53,131 nt of DNA from Promethearchaeota archaeon (GTDB taxonomy: Archaea; Asgardarchaeota; Lokiarchaeia; Sigyniarchaeales; SOKP01), in NCBI GenBank assembly GCA_018238625.1, contig JABCSY010000015.1, positions 1 to 53,131 of the forward strand, read 5' to 3'. Shown here in pieces: positions 18,730 through 27,505 of the stretch. Position numbers and translations under genes: made by a program. Position 1 is the first letter of the stretch; each line of letters opens with the position of its first letter. The notes beneath the pieces are model-generated. The model saw only the letters and a list, made by a program, of their open reading frames with translations. It ran no database searches and was not told where the DNA came from.

Positions 18730-18881
18730 GTTTTATTCTACACATTTGATTTTTGGACTCTTCTTGTAATGTAAGCCTAATTAAAGCATTATAATTATAT
18801 TGCAGTCTAATTATTTGTAAATTATTTTAAGTTTCGATCTCTTTTGTAACCTTTTTATAGAATCAAGTTTAAATTTATAGT

Positions 18882-20192
18882 ATGAATAATTCTAAGAAAA
18901 TGCCATTATTATCAATTGTATTATTTGTTTTGATCATTACGCTAATAAATTCTGTATCAAATATGATTTCGCCGAATTTACTCGTGATATCAAGTTATTT
19001 CGGGTTTGGGGGCGATACTGCACCAATTGGGGTACTTACTTTCTCTTTTATGATTTTTACTGGGATAGCGATGTTAATTTTTGGGTATTTGGCCGATAAA
19101 ATCGTTAGAAAATGGATCGTGTTTTCTGGTACGTTAGTATTTTCCATCTTTTCGCTTTTTACCATAACTGTTCCATCTGGAATTATTGGTTATTCCGTTT
19201 TCTTCTTTTTAACTATCCTAACAGGGATAGGATACGGCGCGTTAATTCCAAGTATTTTTTCGTTAATGGGTGATATGGTCTCAAGTGAGGATCGCTCTAA
19301 AGGCTTTTCGTTTTTCTCGATCGCATCCTTTTTTGGAATAGTTTTTGGTAGCGCTTTAGCTACATATGCTGGCAGTACTGATTGGAGATTTCCTTTTCTA
19401 GTAATTGGCATCGTTGGAATTCTGGCATCGCTGTTATTTTTGCTTTTTAAAGAACCTTCTCGTTTGGGTAAAGACCACGCCTTTGTAGACGCTGTCGATT
19501 ACTCATATAGGATAAAGCTCTCAGATGTAAGGATAATTTTTAAAAAGAAAGCTAACGTTTGGTTAGTTGTTAATTTTGTAGATACGATTCCTACAGGCAT
19601 TATACTAACATTACTTTACGCATATATGGAAGTATATCACGGGATTACTGCGGATGTGACTGTGTTAATTTTCTTAATCATCCTCGTAAGTATTATACTT
19701 GGGACCGTAGTATTTGGGTATATTGGAGACAAGCAGTTTAAAAAAGGTAATAAAAAAGCGAGGGTTCTTTTAGCGTTATTTGGCAACATTGTCCCTATTC
19801 CATTTCTATTCGCCGCATTAATTATTCCGTTTAACCCTCCCAATTTATTTCCGGGCTTTTTAATTTGGATCGTGCTATTCAGTATTGGAATGTTTACAAA
19901 TGGAGCCGTAAACGGGAACTGGTACGCCACAGTCGTAGACTTAAACCTACCCGAAAACCGTGGAACCGTGTTGGCAACCTCAAATTTTTTTGACATTATT
20001 GGACGGGCGATTGGCCCTTTAATCGGAACAATTATCGCAGATATGTTCGGGTTTGTTATTGGAATGATGATTTCTATTTTCTTCTGGGTTTTTATACCCT
20101 TTTTCTGGATTCCAGTCCTTAAAAATGTCGTTAGAGAAATTGAATCTACGGAGAAAATATTTGACGAGAGAATAAAATCTTTAACTAACTAA
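18882..20192 (+). CDS. Major facilitator superfamily transporter
   Basis: A 436-residue protein with 12 predicted membrane helices. The loop between helices 2 and 3 has FGYLADKIVRKW, the MFS A-motif (G-x-x-x-D-x-x-x-R-K/R). Helix 4 and 5 segments are glycine rich (TGIGYGALIPSIFSLMGDMV), and the corresponding loop in the second half is FGYIGDKQFKKGNKK. The substrate is not evident; organic anions, sugars and drugs are all possible. There is no SD before the ATG, and an AT-rich CTTTTTATAG sits about 26 bases upstream, so a leaderless mRNA is plausible. Confidence 0.92.
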   Translation: MNNSKKMPLLSIVLFVLIITLINSVSNMISPNLLVISSYFGFGGDTAPIGVLTFSFMIFTGIAMLIFGYLADKIVRKWIVFSGTLVFSIFSLFTITVPSGIIGYSVFFFLTILTGIGYGALIPSIFSLMGDMVSSEDRSKGFSFFSIASFFGIVFGSALATYAGSTDWRFPFLVIGIVGILASLLFLLFKEPSRLGKDHAFVDAVDYSYRIKLSDVRIIFKKKANVWLVVNFVDTIPTGIILTLLYAYMEVYHGITADVTVLIFLIILVSIILGTVVFGYIGDKQFKKGNKKARVLLALFGNIVPIPFLFAALIIPFNPPNLFPGFLIWIVLFSIGMFTNGAVNGNWYATVVDLNLPENRGTVLATSNFFDIIGRAIGPLIGTIIADMFGFVIGMMISIFFWVFIPFFWIPVLKNVVREIESTEKIFDERIKSLTN

Positions 20193-20263
20193 TACTTAAA
20201 AAATCTTTATTTTAATTTGTCAAATTGGTTTTTTCATTTAATTTAAGAAAAAAAAATAAAGAT

Positions 20264-20665
20264 TTAAAATGGTAAAACTATCAGCGTTATACCTAATAAT
20301 ATTCCCAATATTACAGCAACAATTATGTATAATATAAAAGCTATAACTGTAACCAATATAGCTCCTAAAAATCCAACATGGTGCCGTCCGCTAATGATTA
20401 GCCACGCAACAATTAAAACTATGATCCATGCTAACAAACCAGTCAGAAATAGAAATGTAAGAGCGTAAATAACGGTTATGATGAAGGATGTTATAAAGAC
20501 TTGTCCGAATTCTATGTGTCTCGCACTACTGAAAATATTTAAGGAAAGCTTAAGAAAGATCGCCATTATCACAAGAAAGATCAAATAAAAAATAAGAAAC
20601 CACATTATTCCTTCAATAGTGCCAAAAGTTTGAGCCCAATTTTCGTTAAAAATTTCAAATATCAT
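20264..20665 (-). CDS. Small 4-TM membrane protein, unknown
   Basis: A 133-residue, very hydrophobic protein with four helices: about residues 18-43, 53-72, 73-92 and 98-130. There is a short basic/His-containing loop (SGRHHVGF) between the third and fourth helices. No enzymatic or transport motif is seen. It is convergent with the MFS gene and divergent from the AttH-like gene. The codon use looks normal. Family not recognised. Confidence 0.75.
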   Translation of the reverse strand: MIFEIFNENWAQTFGTIEGIMWFLIFYLIFLVIMAIFLKLSLNIFSSARHIEFGQVFITSFIITVIYALTFLFLTGLLAWIIVLIVAWLIISGRHHVGFLGAILVTVIAFILYIIVAVILGILLGITLIVLPF

Positions 20666-20851
20666 ATAAAAACCTTGTTTTTAAGTATATTAAGTATAAT
20701 CTTTTTTAAAATTTCATGAATATTTAATTTATTCATTAATTAAAATTCTGAAACAATTTATTGATACTTTGACCACTCTCCCATTTTGATTGTTAAATAA
20801 AGATTTTTAAATAACATTCTATATTTCTAGTTTTTATTAGGAGAAAAATTT

Positions 20852-21841
20852 TTGAATGGATGTATTATGACAAAAGAGAAAAAGCCAAAGGAACAGGTTA
20901 ATGAAAGTTTTGATTTATCAGATAAGGACGAATATAGCCACGATTGGGGTAAATTTCCTCCATTCCATAACGAGAGTTGGTACTTCAATTTTATTGATCG
21001 ACCAAATAACGTTTTTTTAGTTACTAGATTATCTTACCACATGGACAAAAAAAAGTCCCTGGTTTTAGTTTTGCTGATAATTGATGGTAAGGCTAGAGTT
21101 TATTTTCAGGAAATTCCTCTTGAAAAAATGCCTGCTAATACTTGGGAAATCGATAAGAAAGTGAAGTATTACTGCGTCAAACCAATGAAGCAATGGAACA
21201 TTAAATTCAATAATAGTCAAGTTGATTTAGATGTTAACCTTGAGGGAAGGTTTCCAGTATTTAATTCAGCGGCGGGTACGGACCCCTTAGCATTTCTTAA
21301 GGGGGACTATACTAAGTCAGAACTAGTATTTGCACAGATGCATTACGAGCAACCTATGATAGCGACCGGTACTTTGATTCTGAAGAAAAAGGGGAAAGTA
21401 ATTGAAACGCGAACCATAAAAGGTTTCGGTCATCGCGATCATAGCTGGGGCATTAGAGAATGGGGCGGGATTGACTCGTGGAATTGGGTTGTTGCCCAGT
21501 TTGAAGATGAAACAATCAATTTTTACAAAGCTGAAGCCCTTGGTGAAGTAAAACAAGATGGAATAATTTATTCTAAAGGCGCTGCTAATATTAGAATAGA
21601 AAAAATAGAAGTGACAACAAAAAAGAAAGAAGACGAAAAAACACCTGTTTCATCAACATTTATCATAACGGACGAAAATGGAAAGAAAAGAACTATAGAA
21701 TCAAAAACAATATTTTCGCAATATTTACCCCTTCCATCCGAGAAAGGATTAACTGAAATTTACGAGCAAGTAGCAGTGTTCACTTACAATGGTAAAGAAG
21801 GAGATGGCATTTCGGAGTATTTATGCACAACGCGGGATTAA
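20852..21841 (+). CDS. AttH/CrtC-like double-lipocalin protein (DUF7064/7065-like)
   Basis: A 329-residue protein. The HNESWYFNF segment near the N-terminus and the GHRDHSWGIREW motif in the middle are hallmarks of the AttH/hydroxyneurosporene-hydratase-like (CrtC) superfamily, which is built from two lipocalin-type barrels that bind hydrophobic ligands. Family members act on or carry isoprenoids, terpenoids and other lipids; the ligand is unknown here. The TTG at 20852 is the likely start because AGGAG (20839-20843) sits 8 bases before it, a better spacing than for the in-frame ATG at 20867. No signal peptide is visible. Confidence 0.82.
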   Translation: MNGCIMTKEKKPKEQVNESFDLSDKDEYSHDWGKFPPFHNESWYFNFIDRPNNVFLVTRLSYHMDKKKSLVLVLLIIDGKARVYFQEIPLEKMPANTWEIDKKVKYYCVKPMKQWNIKFNNSQVDLDVNLEGRFPVFNSAAGTDPLAFLKGDYTKSELVFAQMHYEQPMIATGTLILKKKGKVIETRTIKGFGHRDHSWGIREWGGIDSWNWVVAQFEDETINFYKAEALGEVKQDGIIYSKGAANIRIEKIEVTTKKKEDEKTPVSSTFIITDENGKKRTIESKTIFSQYLPLPSEKGLTEIYEQVAVFTYNGKEGDGISEYLCTTRD

Positions 21842-22046
21842 CGCTAAGAACTGAAGTTTGAGCTATTTTATTTTGCTTTTTTATTTTATTTTTTAATCAA
21901 TCATTAAATCGGTTATGTTTTTATATCTATTTATAAATAAATATTGTGAGATAGTGCAATGCTATTAAAACTCGTTGGTTTAAGATAGCGGGTTTATGTA
22001 CAATAAACAAATTGAAATTTCATCAAAATAAATTGAGGTAATTAAA

Positions 22047-22076
22047 ATGCCTGGAAATTGTAATACTACGCCTTAA
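22047..22076 (+). CDS. Putative 9-codon ORF behind a strong SD
   Basis: GAGGT (22035-22039) stands 7 bases ahead of an ATG. The ORF reads MPGNCNTTP and then TAA. The SD-to-start geometry is as good as any in the window. It may be a leader peptide, the remnant of a gene, or chance. The product is too short for any family call. Confidence 0.3.
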   Translation: MPGNCNTTP

Positions 22077-22080
22077 ATGA

Positions 22081-22117
22081 TTCTCCCGCATTTTAGGTTA
22101 TTCAATAACCTTAAGCG
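22081..22117 (+). terminator. Long hairpin followed by T tracts
   Basis: The inner stem is AGGTTATT / AATAACCT with a single-base loop (22095-22111). The outer stem is TTCTC-C-CGC against GCGAGAA. T-rich sequence follows at about 22129-22146. It could terminate the small unit upstream on the plus strand, or act as a processed 3' structure for the minus-strand gene that ends at 22159. Confidence 0.5.
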
Positions 22118-22158
22118 AGAAAACCATATTTTTTCCTTTTTTTTGTAAGTATGACTAA

Positions 22159-23526
22159 CTATTCATCTTGTAAAAAATAATAAAAAGGGTCTAATTTTTG
22201 GGCTCTTCTACTCCTAAAGAGTCGCGTCATAAATGGATGTACGCCTTCGTACTTTTCTAAAGCTGCGATTTGCAATTTCTCTGCTTCTTTTTCGTCTTGG
22301 GCTGTCTTTATTTTTTTCCCTAATTTATCTATATAGAACTTTATTTTTTCTTTGTCTATTAAGTCAGTTTTAAGGGGTTTACCCGATGCAATGTCAAAAG
22401 GCCAAGTCCAGTTAAAGTTTTCTTCTATATCTGCGTATTGGGCACACACACTTAAAAGGCAATTAACATAAATGTGACTCCCCAAAAGCAATCTTTTAGT
22501 AAAGTTCCATTTCGATATATCAAGATATAATTCTTTCGTGGCGCTTTTTGCAAATTTCGACAGTTCCTCTAAGATATTAAGCGAGAGGGGTTTTAATTCA
22601 CCTAAATTATCAGGATATCTAAGATCTTTTGGATGGGATAATTCTCTTGTCCAAATCCCAATTGATGTTATGTTTGAAGAAAAATCGGTTGGATCGGCAA
22701 ATAAAGTGCACCAATCGTTAAACTCGATTTTGTTCATATCTTTTAACGTCATTCCAAATATCACATTTTTAACTGGCGCAAGATTGGTAATTTTATATGG
22801 CATATTTCCAGTCATATCTATTTCAAACATTTCGTCACCGGTATGTAGTTCTATGAATTCTTTGAATATTAAAGGTTCAGTGTTGTCTTCAAAATAATAC
22901 GGTCCATGCTCAGATATGCTCATTCTACACTCGGCTCGGGAAAGAAAACCATAGATAGTTAAATGGGCGATGGTTTGTTTTAAACGCTTGATTATCTCTT
23001 TATTATTATTTATAGGGATCATATTACCTTTTAATTTTTCAATATAATCGTCAGAAAGGAATGTAAGTCTTTTATTTTTCAATATTAGAGTCTCGTCATT
23101 GAGATAATTGGGGCTCAATCTTCTCCAAAAGTCCAGAATGAATTTAGTTTCTTTTTTCTTCGTTTCTGGCTCAACAACGATGTTAGTTTCGCCAGCTTTT
23201 TTTTTACTAAGGTTATCATGAATAACTTGAGCTCGACCATGCAAATACAACATACATATAGAATAAAATCCCAATTGGTTTAATCCGGGGCCCAAGGATT
23301 TCGATCTTCTGGCTAGCTCCTCAGGCGATATCTTACTTGCAACTTCTTTCAGAATATTATATTGATAAGATTGGTCGTATAAAATATAACAAGCAACGTG
23401 AATATAATGGTTTACAGGAAATATTTTACTTTCCACTACTCCTCGCATTAGAATATTTTCTATAACGCTCTTAGAAAACATCTCGATTATTTCGTTAACT
23501 TCTTCGTCGCTAATATCACCTAACAT
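22159..23526 (-). CDS. Unknown protein, tandem paralogue 2
   Basis: A 455-residue soluble protein, clearly homologous along its full length to the gene at 23622-24983. Both start MLGDISDEEVN, share HYIHVACYILYDQSYQYN and EPETKKKETKFI, and end in LDPFYYFLQD. Visible parts are a helical N-terminal third, a central mixed region with SISEHGPYYFE and a FADPTD segment, and a helical C-terminal third rich in Lys/Glu. There is no membrane segment and no catalytic motif I recognise. The upstream sequence is also duplicated, with AGGAGT as SD before ATG. Both genes probably come from one duplication and are transcribed together. Confidence 0.8.
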   Translation of the reverse strand: MLGDISDEEVNEIIEMFSKSVIENILMRGVVESKIFPVNHYIHVACYILYDQSYQYNILKEVASKISPEELARRSKSLGPGLNQLGFYSICMLYLHGRAQVIHDNLSKKKAGETNIVVEPETKKKETKFILDFWRRLSPNYLNDETLILKNKRLTFLSDDYIEKLKGNMIPINNNKEIIKRLKQTIAHLTIYGFLSRAECRMSISEHGPYYFEDNTEPLIFKEFIELHTGDEMFEIDMTGNMPYKITNLAPVKNVIFGMTLKDMNKIEFNDWCTLFADPTDFSSNITSIGIWTRELSHPKDLRYPDNLGELKPLSLNILEELSKFAKSATKELYLDISKWNFTKRLLLGSHIYVNCLLSVCAQYADIEENFNWTWPFDIASGKPLKTDLIDKEKIKFYIDKLGKKIKTAQDEKEAEKLQIAALEKYEGVHPFMTRLFRSRRAQKLDPFYYFLQDE

Positions 23527-23621
23527 ATAAACAACTCCTAATAATCGTAAAATTTTTATTTAAATTGAAAATAATTTTGATAGATTTCACTTTTTATTAC
23601 TATTAAAACTAACATTAACTA

Positions 23622-24983
23622 TTAGTCTTGTAAAAAATAGTAAAACGGGTCTAATTTTCGGACTCTTTTACTCCTAAACATTCGCGGAAGAAATGGATGT
23701 ATACCTTTGTATTTTTCTAAAGATGCGATTTGCACTTTCGTTGCTTCTTTTTCGTCTTTGGTAGTCTTAACTTTTTCCCCCAATACATCAATGTAGAAAT
23801 CTATTTTTTCTTTGTCTATTAAGTTAGTTTTCAATGGTTTACTCGCGGCATAGTCAAAAGGCCAAGTCCAGTTATAATTATCTTCTATTCCAGCGAATTG
23901 TGCGTATGAGCTTGCGATCCTATTAACATAAAGGTTGCTCCCGAACATCAATTTTTTATTAAAGTTCCATTTCGATATATCAACATATAATTCTTTCGTG
24001 GCACTTTTTGCGAATTCCGATAGTTCGGTTAAAATGTTAAGCGAAAGGGGTTTTAATTCACCTAAATTATTAGGATACCTAAGATCTTTTGGATGCGTTA
24101 ATTCTTTCGTCCAAATTCCTATGGATGTTATGTTTGAAGAAAGATCGGTGGGATCGGCAAATAAAGTGCCAAAATCATTAAATTCGATTTTGTTCATGTC
24201 TTTAAGCGTCATCCCGAATATCACATTAGGAACTGGCGCAATCTTGGTGATTTTATATGGCATATTTCCAGACATGTTTATTCCAAACATATCGTCACCA
24301 GTATGTAGATCTAGGAATTCTTTAAATACTAAAGGTTCAGTGTTGCCTTCAAAATAATATGGTCCTTGCTCAGAAATGCTCATTCGACACTCGGCTTGGG
24401 ATAGGAAACTATAGATGGTTAGTTGGGCGATGGTTTGTTTTAATTGTTTCATTACATCTTTATTGTTATCTATAGATATCATATTGCCTTTTAGGTTTTC
24501 AATGTAATCATCGGAAAGGCACGTAATCTTTTTAGATTTCAGCGTTAGCTCCCCTTCGTTGAGATAATTGGGGCTCAATCTTTTCCAAAAGTCCATAATG
24601 AATTTTGTTTCTTTTTTCTTCGTTTCAGGCTCAACAACGATATCTTCGCCGGCCTTTTTTTTAATGAGGTTATCATAAATAATTTCAGCCCGACCATGCA
24701 AATACAACATTAATAGAGAATAAAAACCCAAGTGGTTCGACCGTGAGCCTAAGGATTTCGATCTTTTAGCGATGTCCTCAGGCGATATCTTACTTGCAAC
24801 TTCTTTTAAGATATTATATTGATAAGATTGATCGTATAAAATATAACAAGCAACGTGAATGTAATGGTTTACAGGAAATATTTTACTTTCCACTACTCCT
24901 CGCGTTTGAAAGTTTTCTAGAACGCTTTGAGAAAACATCGAAATTATATCATTAACTTCTTCGTCGCTAATATCACCTAACAT
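23622..24983 (-). CDS. Unknown protein, tandem paralogue 1
   Basis: A 453-residue protein, the upstream copy of the pair. It keeps the same blocks as its neighbour, such as ESKIFPVNHYIHVACYILY, FYSLLMLYLHGRAEI and NVIFGMTLKDMNKIEFND. Differences are spread along the chain, with no frameshift in either copy, so both seem to be under selection. The SD AGGAGT and the 15 or so bases before ATG match the other copy. The 95-base gap between the genes is AT rich. Function unknown. The lack of TM segments and signal peptide points to the cytosol. Confidence 0.8.
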   Translation of the reverse strand: MLGDISDEEVNDIISMFSQSVLENFQTRGVVESKIFPVNHYIHVACYILYDQSYQYNILKEVASKISPEDIAKRSKSLGSRSNHLGFYSLLMLYLHGRAEIIYDNLIKKKAGEDIVVEPETKKKETKFIMDFWKRLSPNYLNEGELTLKSKKITCLSDDYIENLKGNMISIDNNKDVMKQLKQTIAQLTIYSFLSQAECRMSISEQGPYYFEGNTEPLVFKEFLDLHTGDDMFGINMSGNMPYKITKIAPVPNVIFGMTLKDMNKIEFNDFGTLFADPTDLSSNITSIGIWTKELTHPKDLRYPNNLGELKPLSLNILTELSEFAKSATKELYVDISKWNFNKKLMFGSNLYVNRIASSYAQFAGIEDNYNWTWPFDYAASKPLKTNLIDKEKIDFYIDVLGEKVKTTKDEKEATKVQIASLEKYKGIHPFLPRMFRSKRVRKLDPFYYFLQD

Positions 24984-25049
24984 ATAAACAACTCCTTATA
25001 ATTTTATAATTTTATAATTTGTAATTTTAATTGAAAAGATTTTCTATAA

Positions 25050-25406
25050 TTACTCAAGTAAGTAAATAATACCCTTGGCTTCACTTTCCGTAACAATTTT
25101 TCCATTTTTCCCATTCAGTGATGACCAATCGTCTACTAGAAATTCTACACTCATTACACAAGGTATTTCGAATTCTCTTGAAACTATGGCAAGATGTGAG
25201 CCCGCATCACCGAATGGACATAATACTCCTGCTAAATCTGATAAAATTGGACCAAGAGTAGTAGTACCCGCATCATCAACTATACATATTTTCCCGCTGG
25301 CATCATCAAATATATTTATTACGTCTTCAACAGATTGGATATAAACAAATTCCCCTATTGCTTCTGAATTAGAAGAACAAGAACGGCCTTCCCCAATTTT
25401 TTTCAT
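25050..25406 (-). CDS. Stand-alone PEP-utilizing enzyme swivel (phosphohistidine) domain
   Basis: A 118-residue protein equal to the mobile phosphohistidine domain of PEP synthase/pyruvate phosphate dikinase. The segment CPFGDAGSHLAIVSRE matches GGxTSHAAIVARE, with the phospho-accepting histidine at H71, followed by EIPCVMSV. In the full enzymes this domain swings between the ATP-grasp site and the PEP/pyruvate site and carries the phosphate. Here it is alone and is divergently encoded from the ATP-grasp half (25612-26595), only 205 bases away. The third (TIM-barrel) domain is not seen in the window. It is probably a partner in a split phosphotransferase. Confidence 0.85.
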   Translation of the reverse strand: MKKIGEGRSCSSNSEAIGEFVYIQSVEDVINIFDDASGKICIVDDAGTTTLGPILSDLAGVLCPFGDAGSHLAIVSREFEIPCVMSVEFLVDDWSSLNGKNGKIVTESEAKGIIYLLE

Positions 25407-25555
25407 TTTTAAATCAACTAAAATTTTATTTTTAAAGTAATATCAATCTATTATTTTTTAAATTTATAGTTATTTATCGCAGTTATTTTTATTTTTTATT
25501 TACGTTCTAAGAAATTTTTGCATAAAGATATATTGTTATACCTTATCTTTGAACT

Positions 25556-25571
25556 AAATATTTAAAAATAT
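25556..25571 (+). promoter_or_regulatory. Putative TATA element for the ATP-grasp gene
   Basis: AAATATTTAAAAATAT lies about 40 bases ahead of the ATG at 25612, which would put transcription start about 15-20 bases before the start codon. The SD AAGGA is at 25601-25605. The element is nearly palindromic and could also serve the divergent swivel gene. Confidence 0.35.
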
Positions 25572-25611
25572 AGTAAACAAATTATATTATTTACAATTTT
25601 AAGGAACATCG

Positions 25612-26595
25612 ATGAAAGAATCAGAATTCGTTGTATTTTTTCCAGAAGCAAAACCTAATAATGCTTTATTAGGGGGGAAAGGTTCTAATTTGATCAAATT
25701 AATTAAGATGAAAGCAAAAGTCCCCCCCGGATTCATCATAAATACAAACTGCTTCAAGAAATTCCTTAACGAATCGAAATACTACGAGCAACTTACGACA
25801 TTATTGGCTAAGAACTTAAATCCTAAAGAAATCTTACACCATTCAGCCAAAATTACGAGATTAATATTGGAATCAAAAATTCCTAAGAAAATAATTGAAA
25901 GCATCGAAGTAGCTTTAGATAAATTGGTTAAGGGAAAGGATATAGACTTATCTTTTGCCGTAAGGTCTTCGGCAACGATCGAGGATTCAAGCAAATTCTC
26001 CTTTGCGGGACAAGCAGAGAGTTATTTACACAATCTTACTTTACACGACTTATTACAATCGTTAAAAAATTGCTGGGCATCTTTATTTTCCCCTAGTTCA
26101 ATATTATATATGCTTCATATGAGAAAGTTGGGCCTAAATTTCTCGTTGAAGAATGTTCATATGGCAGTGATTGTTCAAAAAATGGTTAATTCACAAATAT
26201 CAGGCGTTTTATTTACGTCTAATGTGGTCAACAACGATTCAAACCAAATGTTGATTAATTCCACATGGGGGCTTGGTAATACGATTGCCGATAATTTAAT
26301 CAGTCCAGATTCTATTGTAATTAAAAAAAATAAATTTGAAGTTTTAAAAAAGATTATCGGTAAAAAAAGGAAAAAATCGATTAAAAACCCTGAAGGCGCC
26401 CATACTGTTATGGTAGAAAATTACCCAAAATCGAGGACAACTTGCTCTTTAAGCGATAATCAACTACGCCAACTTCATGATTTAGGATTAAAAATTGAAA
26501 AAGAATTCAATTTTCCTCAAGATATTGAATGGGCGATAGAAAACGATGAAATCTTCATTTTACAAAGCCGACCAATCACTACATTAAAAAAGTGA
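25612..26595 (+). CDS. ATP-grasp (PPDK N-terminal) domain protein, PEP synthase-like
   Basis: A 327-residue protein corresponding to the ATP/AMP-binding domain of PEP synthase, PPDK or rifampicin phosphotransferase. It has LGGKGSNLIKLIK, then VPPGFIINTNCF, the nucleotide-binding FAVRSSATIEDSSKFSFAGQ (Arg in VRSS), ISGVLFTSN, and ends exactly at DIEWAIENDEIFILQSRPIT, the usual end of the domain. Full enzymes continue with swivel and TIM-barrel domains; here the protein stops about 5 residues after that motif, so this is a natural split and not a random truncation. It should phosphorylate a histidine on a separate swivel protein, most simply the one at 25050-25406. Confidence 0.9.
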   Translation: MKESEFVVFFPEAKPNNALLGGKGSNLIKLIKMKAKVPPGFIINTNCFKKFLNESKYYEQLTTLLAKNLNPKEILHHSAKITRLILESKIPKKIIESIEVALDKLVKGKDIDLSFAVRSSATIEDSSKFSFAGQAESYLHNLTLHDLLQSLKNCWASLFSPSSILYMLHMRKLGLNFSLKNVHMAVIVQKMVNSQISGVLFTSNVVNNDSNQMLINSTWGLGNTIADNLISPDSIVIKKNKFEVLKKIIGKKRKKSIKNPEGAHTVMVENYPKSRTTCSLSDNQLRQLHDLGLKIEKEFNFPQDIEWAIENDEIFILQSRPITTLKK

Positions 26596-26635
26596 AGAAT
26601 TAAAAGAAAAAAAGGGTTTTAATTAAATAATTAAA

Positions 26636-27397
26636 TTAGATACCAATATCCCACTTTAGAAAAGAATACGGAAAGAATTTTTCTTGTTCTACTTCTGCTA
26701 CTACGTATCCCTTTTTCATAGAGTTATCACCTCTTAAATACGCAGCCCCTAATACTCTTTCCACTTCTATTTCGCCCCAAGGGTCGCTCTCAGATGACTT
26801 TAACGTAATTTCTGCGTTCCCCAGTTTTAATTCTTTAGGTCTTAATGGAACCTCTTCTCTTATTAATCGCGGGTTGTAATCAAAGCCTTTGCCATCTGGA
26901 GAAGGAAAATGCTTAAAATTGTATGTTATTGACACAATTTCAGAGCCATCACCAATGGTGCCCGTAAAAAGCTCCATAGCTTCAGGCGCATTTAATCTAC
27001 CGTTCAGCTTTGCCTTCACTTCGTAATATCGCGTTCCTTGGCGCTCTATCCATCCTTCAACGACTCTCTTTTCCCGCTTGAAATAAATATCAGCCATTTT
27101 TTTTGGATATCCAAATACTTCTCGACCAGCGACTAGCGCTTGGTCGTCTGTAACCGGCATTGATAAACAATAGCCTCCTTCTACGCCCTCGAACTCGCAT
27201 GTTAAGAAAAGAGCGCCTTCGTTATATGTCACACCGAAATTTGTTTTTGGATAATAAGCCACAAACGCGTAGGCAATTGGAGCGCTCGTAGGTTTTAACG
27301 GTGGTGGCAGCAGTCGCTTTATTATTTCGGGTTTTGTCTCCCAATACACGACCAGCATTTCTGCATCGTAGAAGTCAGCGGTTTCTCTATTAGTCAT
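26636..27397 (-). CDS. Acetoacetate decarboxylase family protein (copy A)
   Basis: A 253-residue protein of the ADC family. The GREVFGYPKKMADI segment carries the Lys-Lys pair (K99-K100) that in true ADC supplies the Schiff-base lysine with its pKa-lowering neighbour. PPPLKP near the start and the LTCEF and YCLSMPVTDD segments are also family features. Family members decarboxylate beta-keto acids or catalyse related aldol/hydrolytic steps on keto acids. It is last in a minus-strand cluster with Fe-S and FAD oxidases, separated from the Fe-S gene by about 110 bases. A second, clearly related copy is at 30307-31089. Substrate unknown. Confidence 0.92.
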   Translation of the reverse strand: MTNRETADFYDAEMLVVYWETKPEIIKRLLPPPLKPTSAPIAYAFVAYYPKTNFGVTYNEGALFLTCEFEGVEGGYCLSMPVTDDQALVAGREVFGYPKKMADIYFKREKRVVEGWIERQGTRYYEVKAKLNGRLNAPEAMELFTGTIGDGSEIVSITYNFKHFPSPDGKGFDYNPRLIREEVPLRPKELKLGNAEITLKSSESDPWGEIEVERVLGAAYLRGDNSMKKGYVVAEVEQEKFFPYSFLKWDIGI

Positions 27398-27505
27398 AAA
27401 CCCGCCCGAAGATCTTAAAAAACTCGTTTTATTTTCACCTCAAATTAGATTTTTACTATTACTATTATTAATATTTCAATTTTTAATTTAAAATTACTGT
27501 ATTGA

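Larger units (their letters stand above)
21842..22158. other. 317-base intergenic region with tiny ORF, hairpin and T-rich end
   Basis: No ordinary gene fits here. The region holds an AT-rich promoter-like stretch (around 21920-21945, TTTATAAATAAATATT), a 9-codon ORF behind a good SD (22047-22076), a hairpin (22081-22117) and T runs at about 22129-22146. Together these could be one short transcription unit. Confidence 0.6.

Noticed and set aside
23935..24357. A 140-codon plus-strand frame, echoed at 22538-22897
   Set aside because: Both are antisense to the tandem paralogues and share sequence only because the genes are duplicated. No independent evidence of coding.
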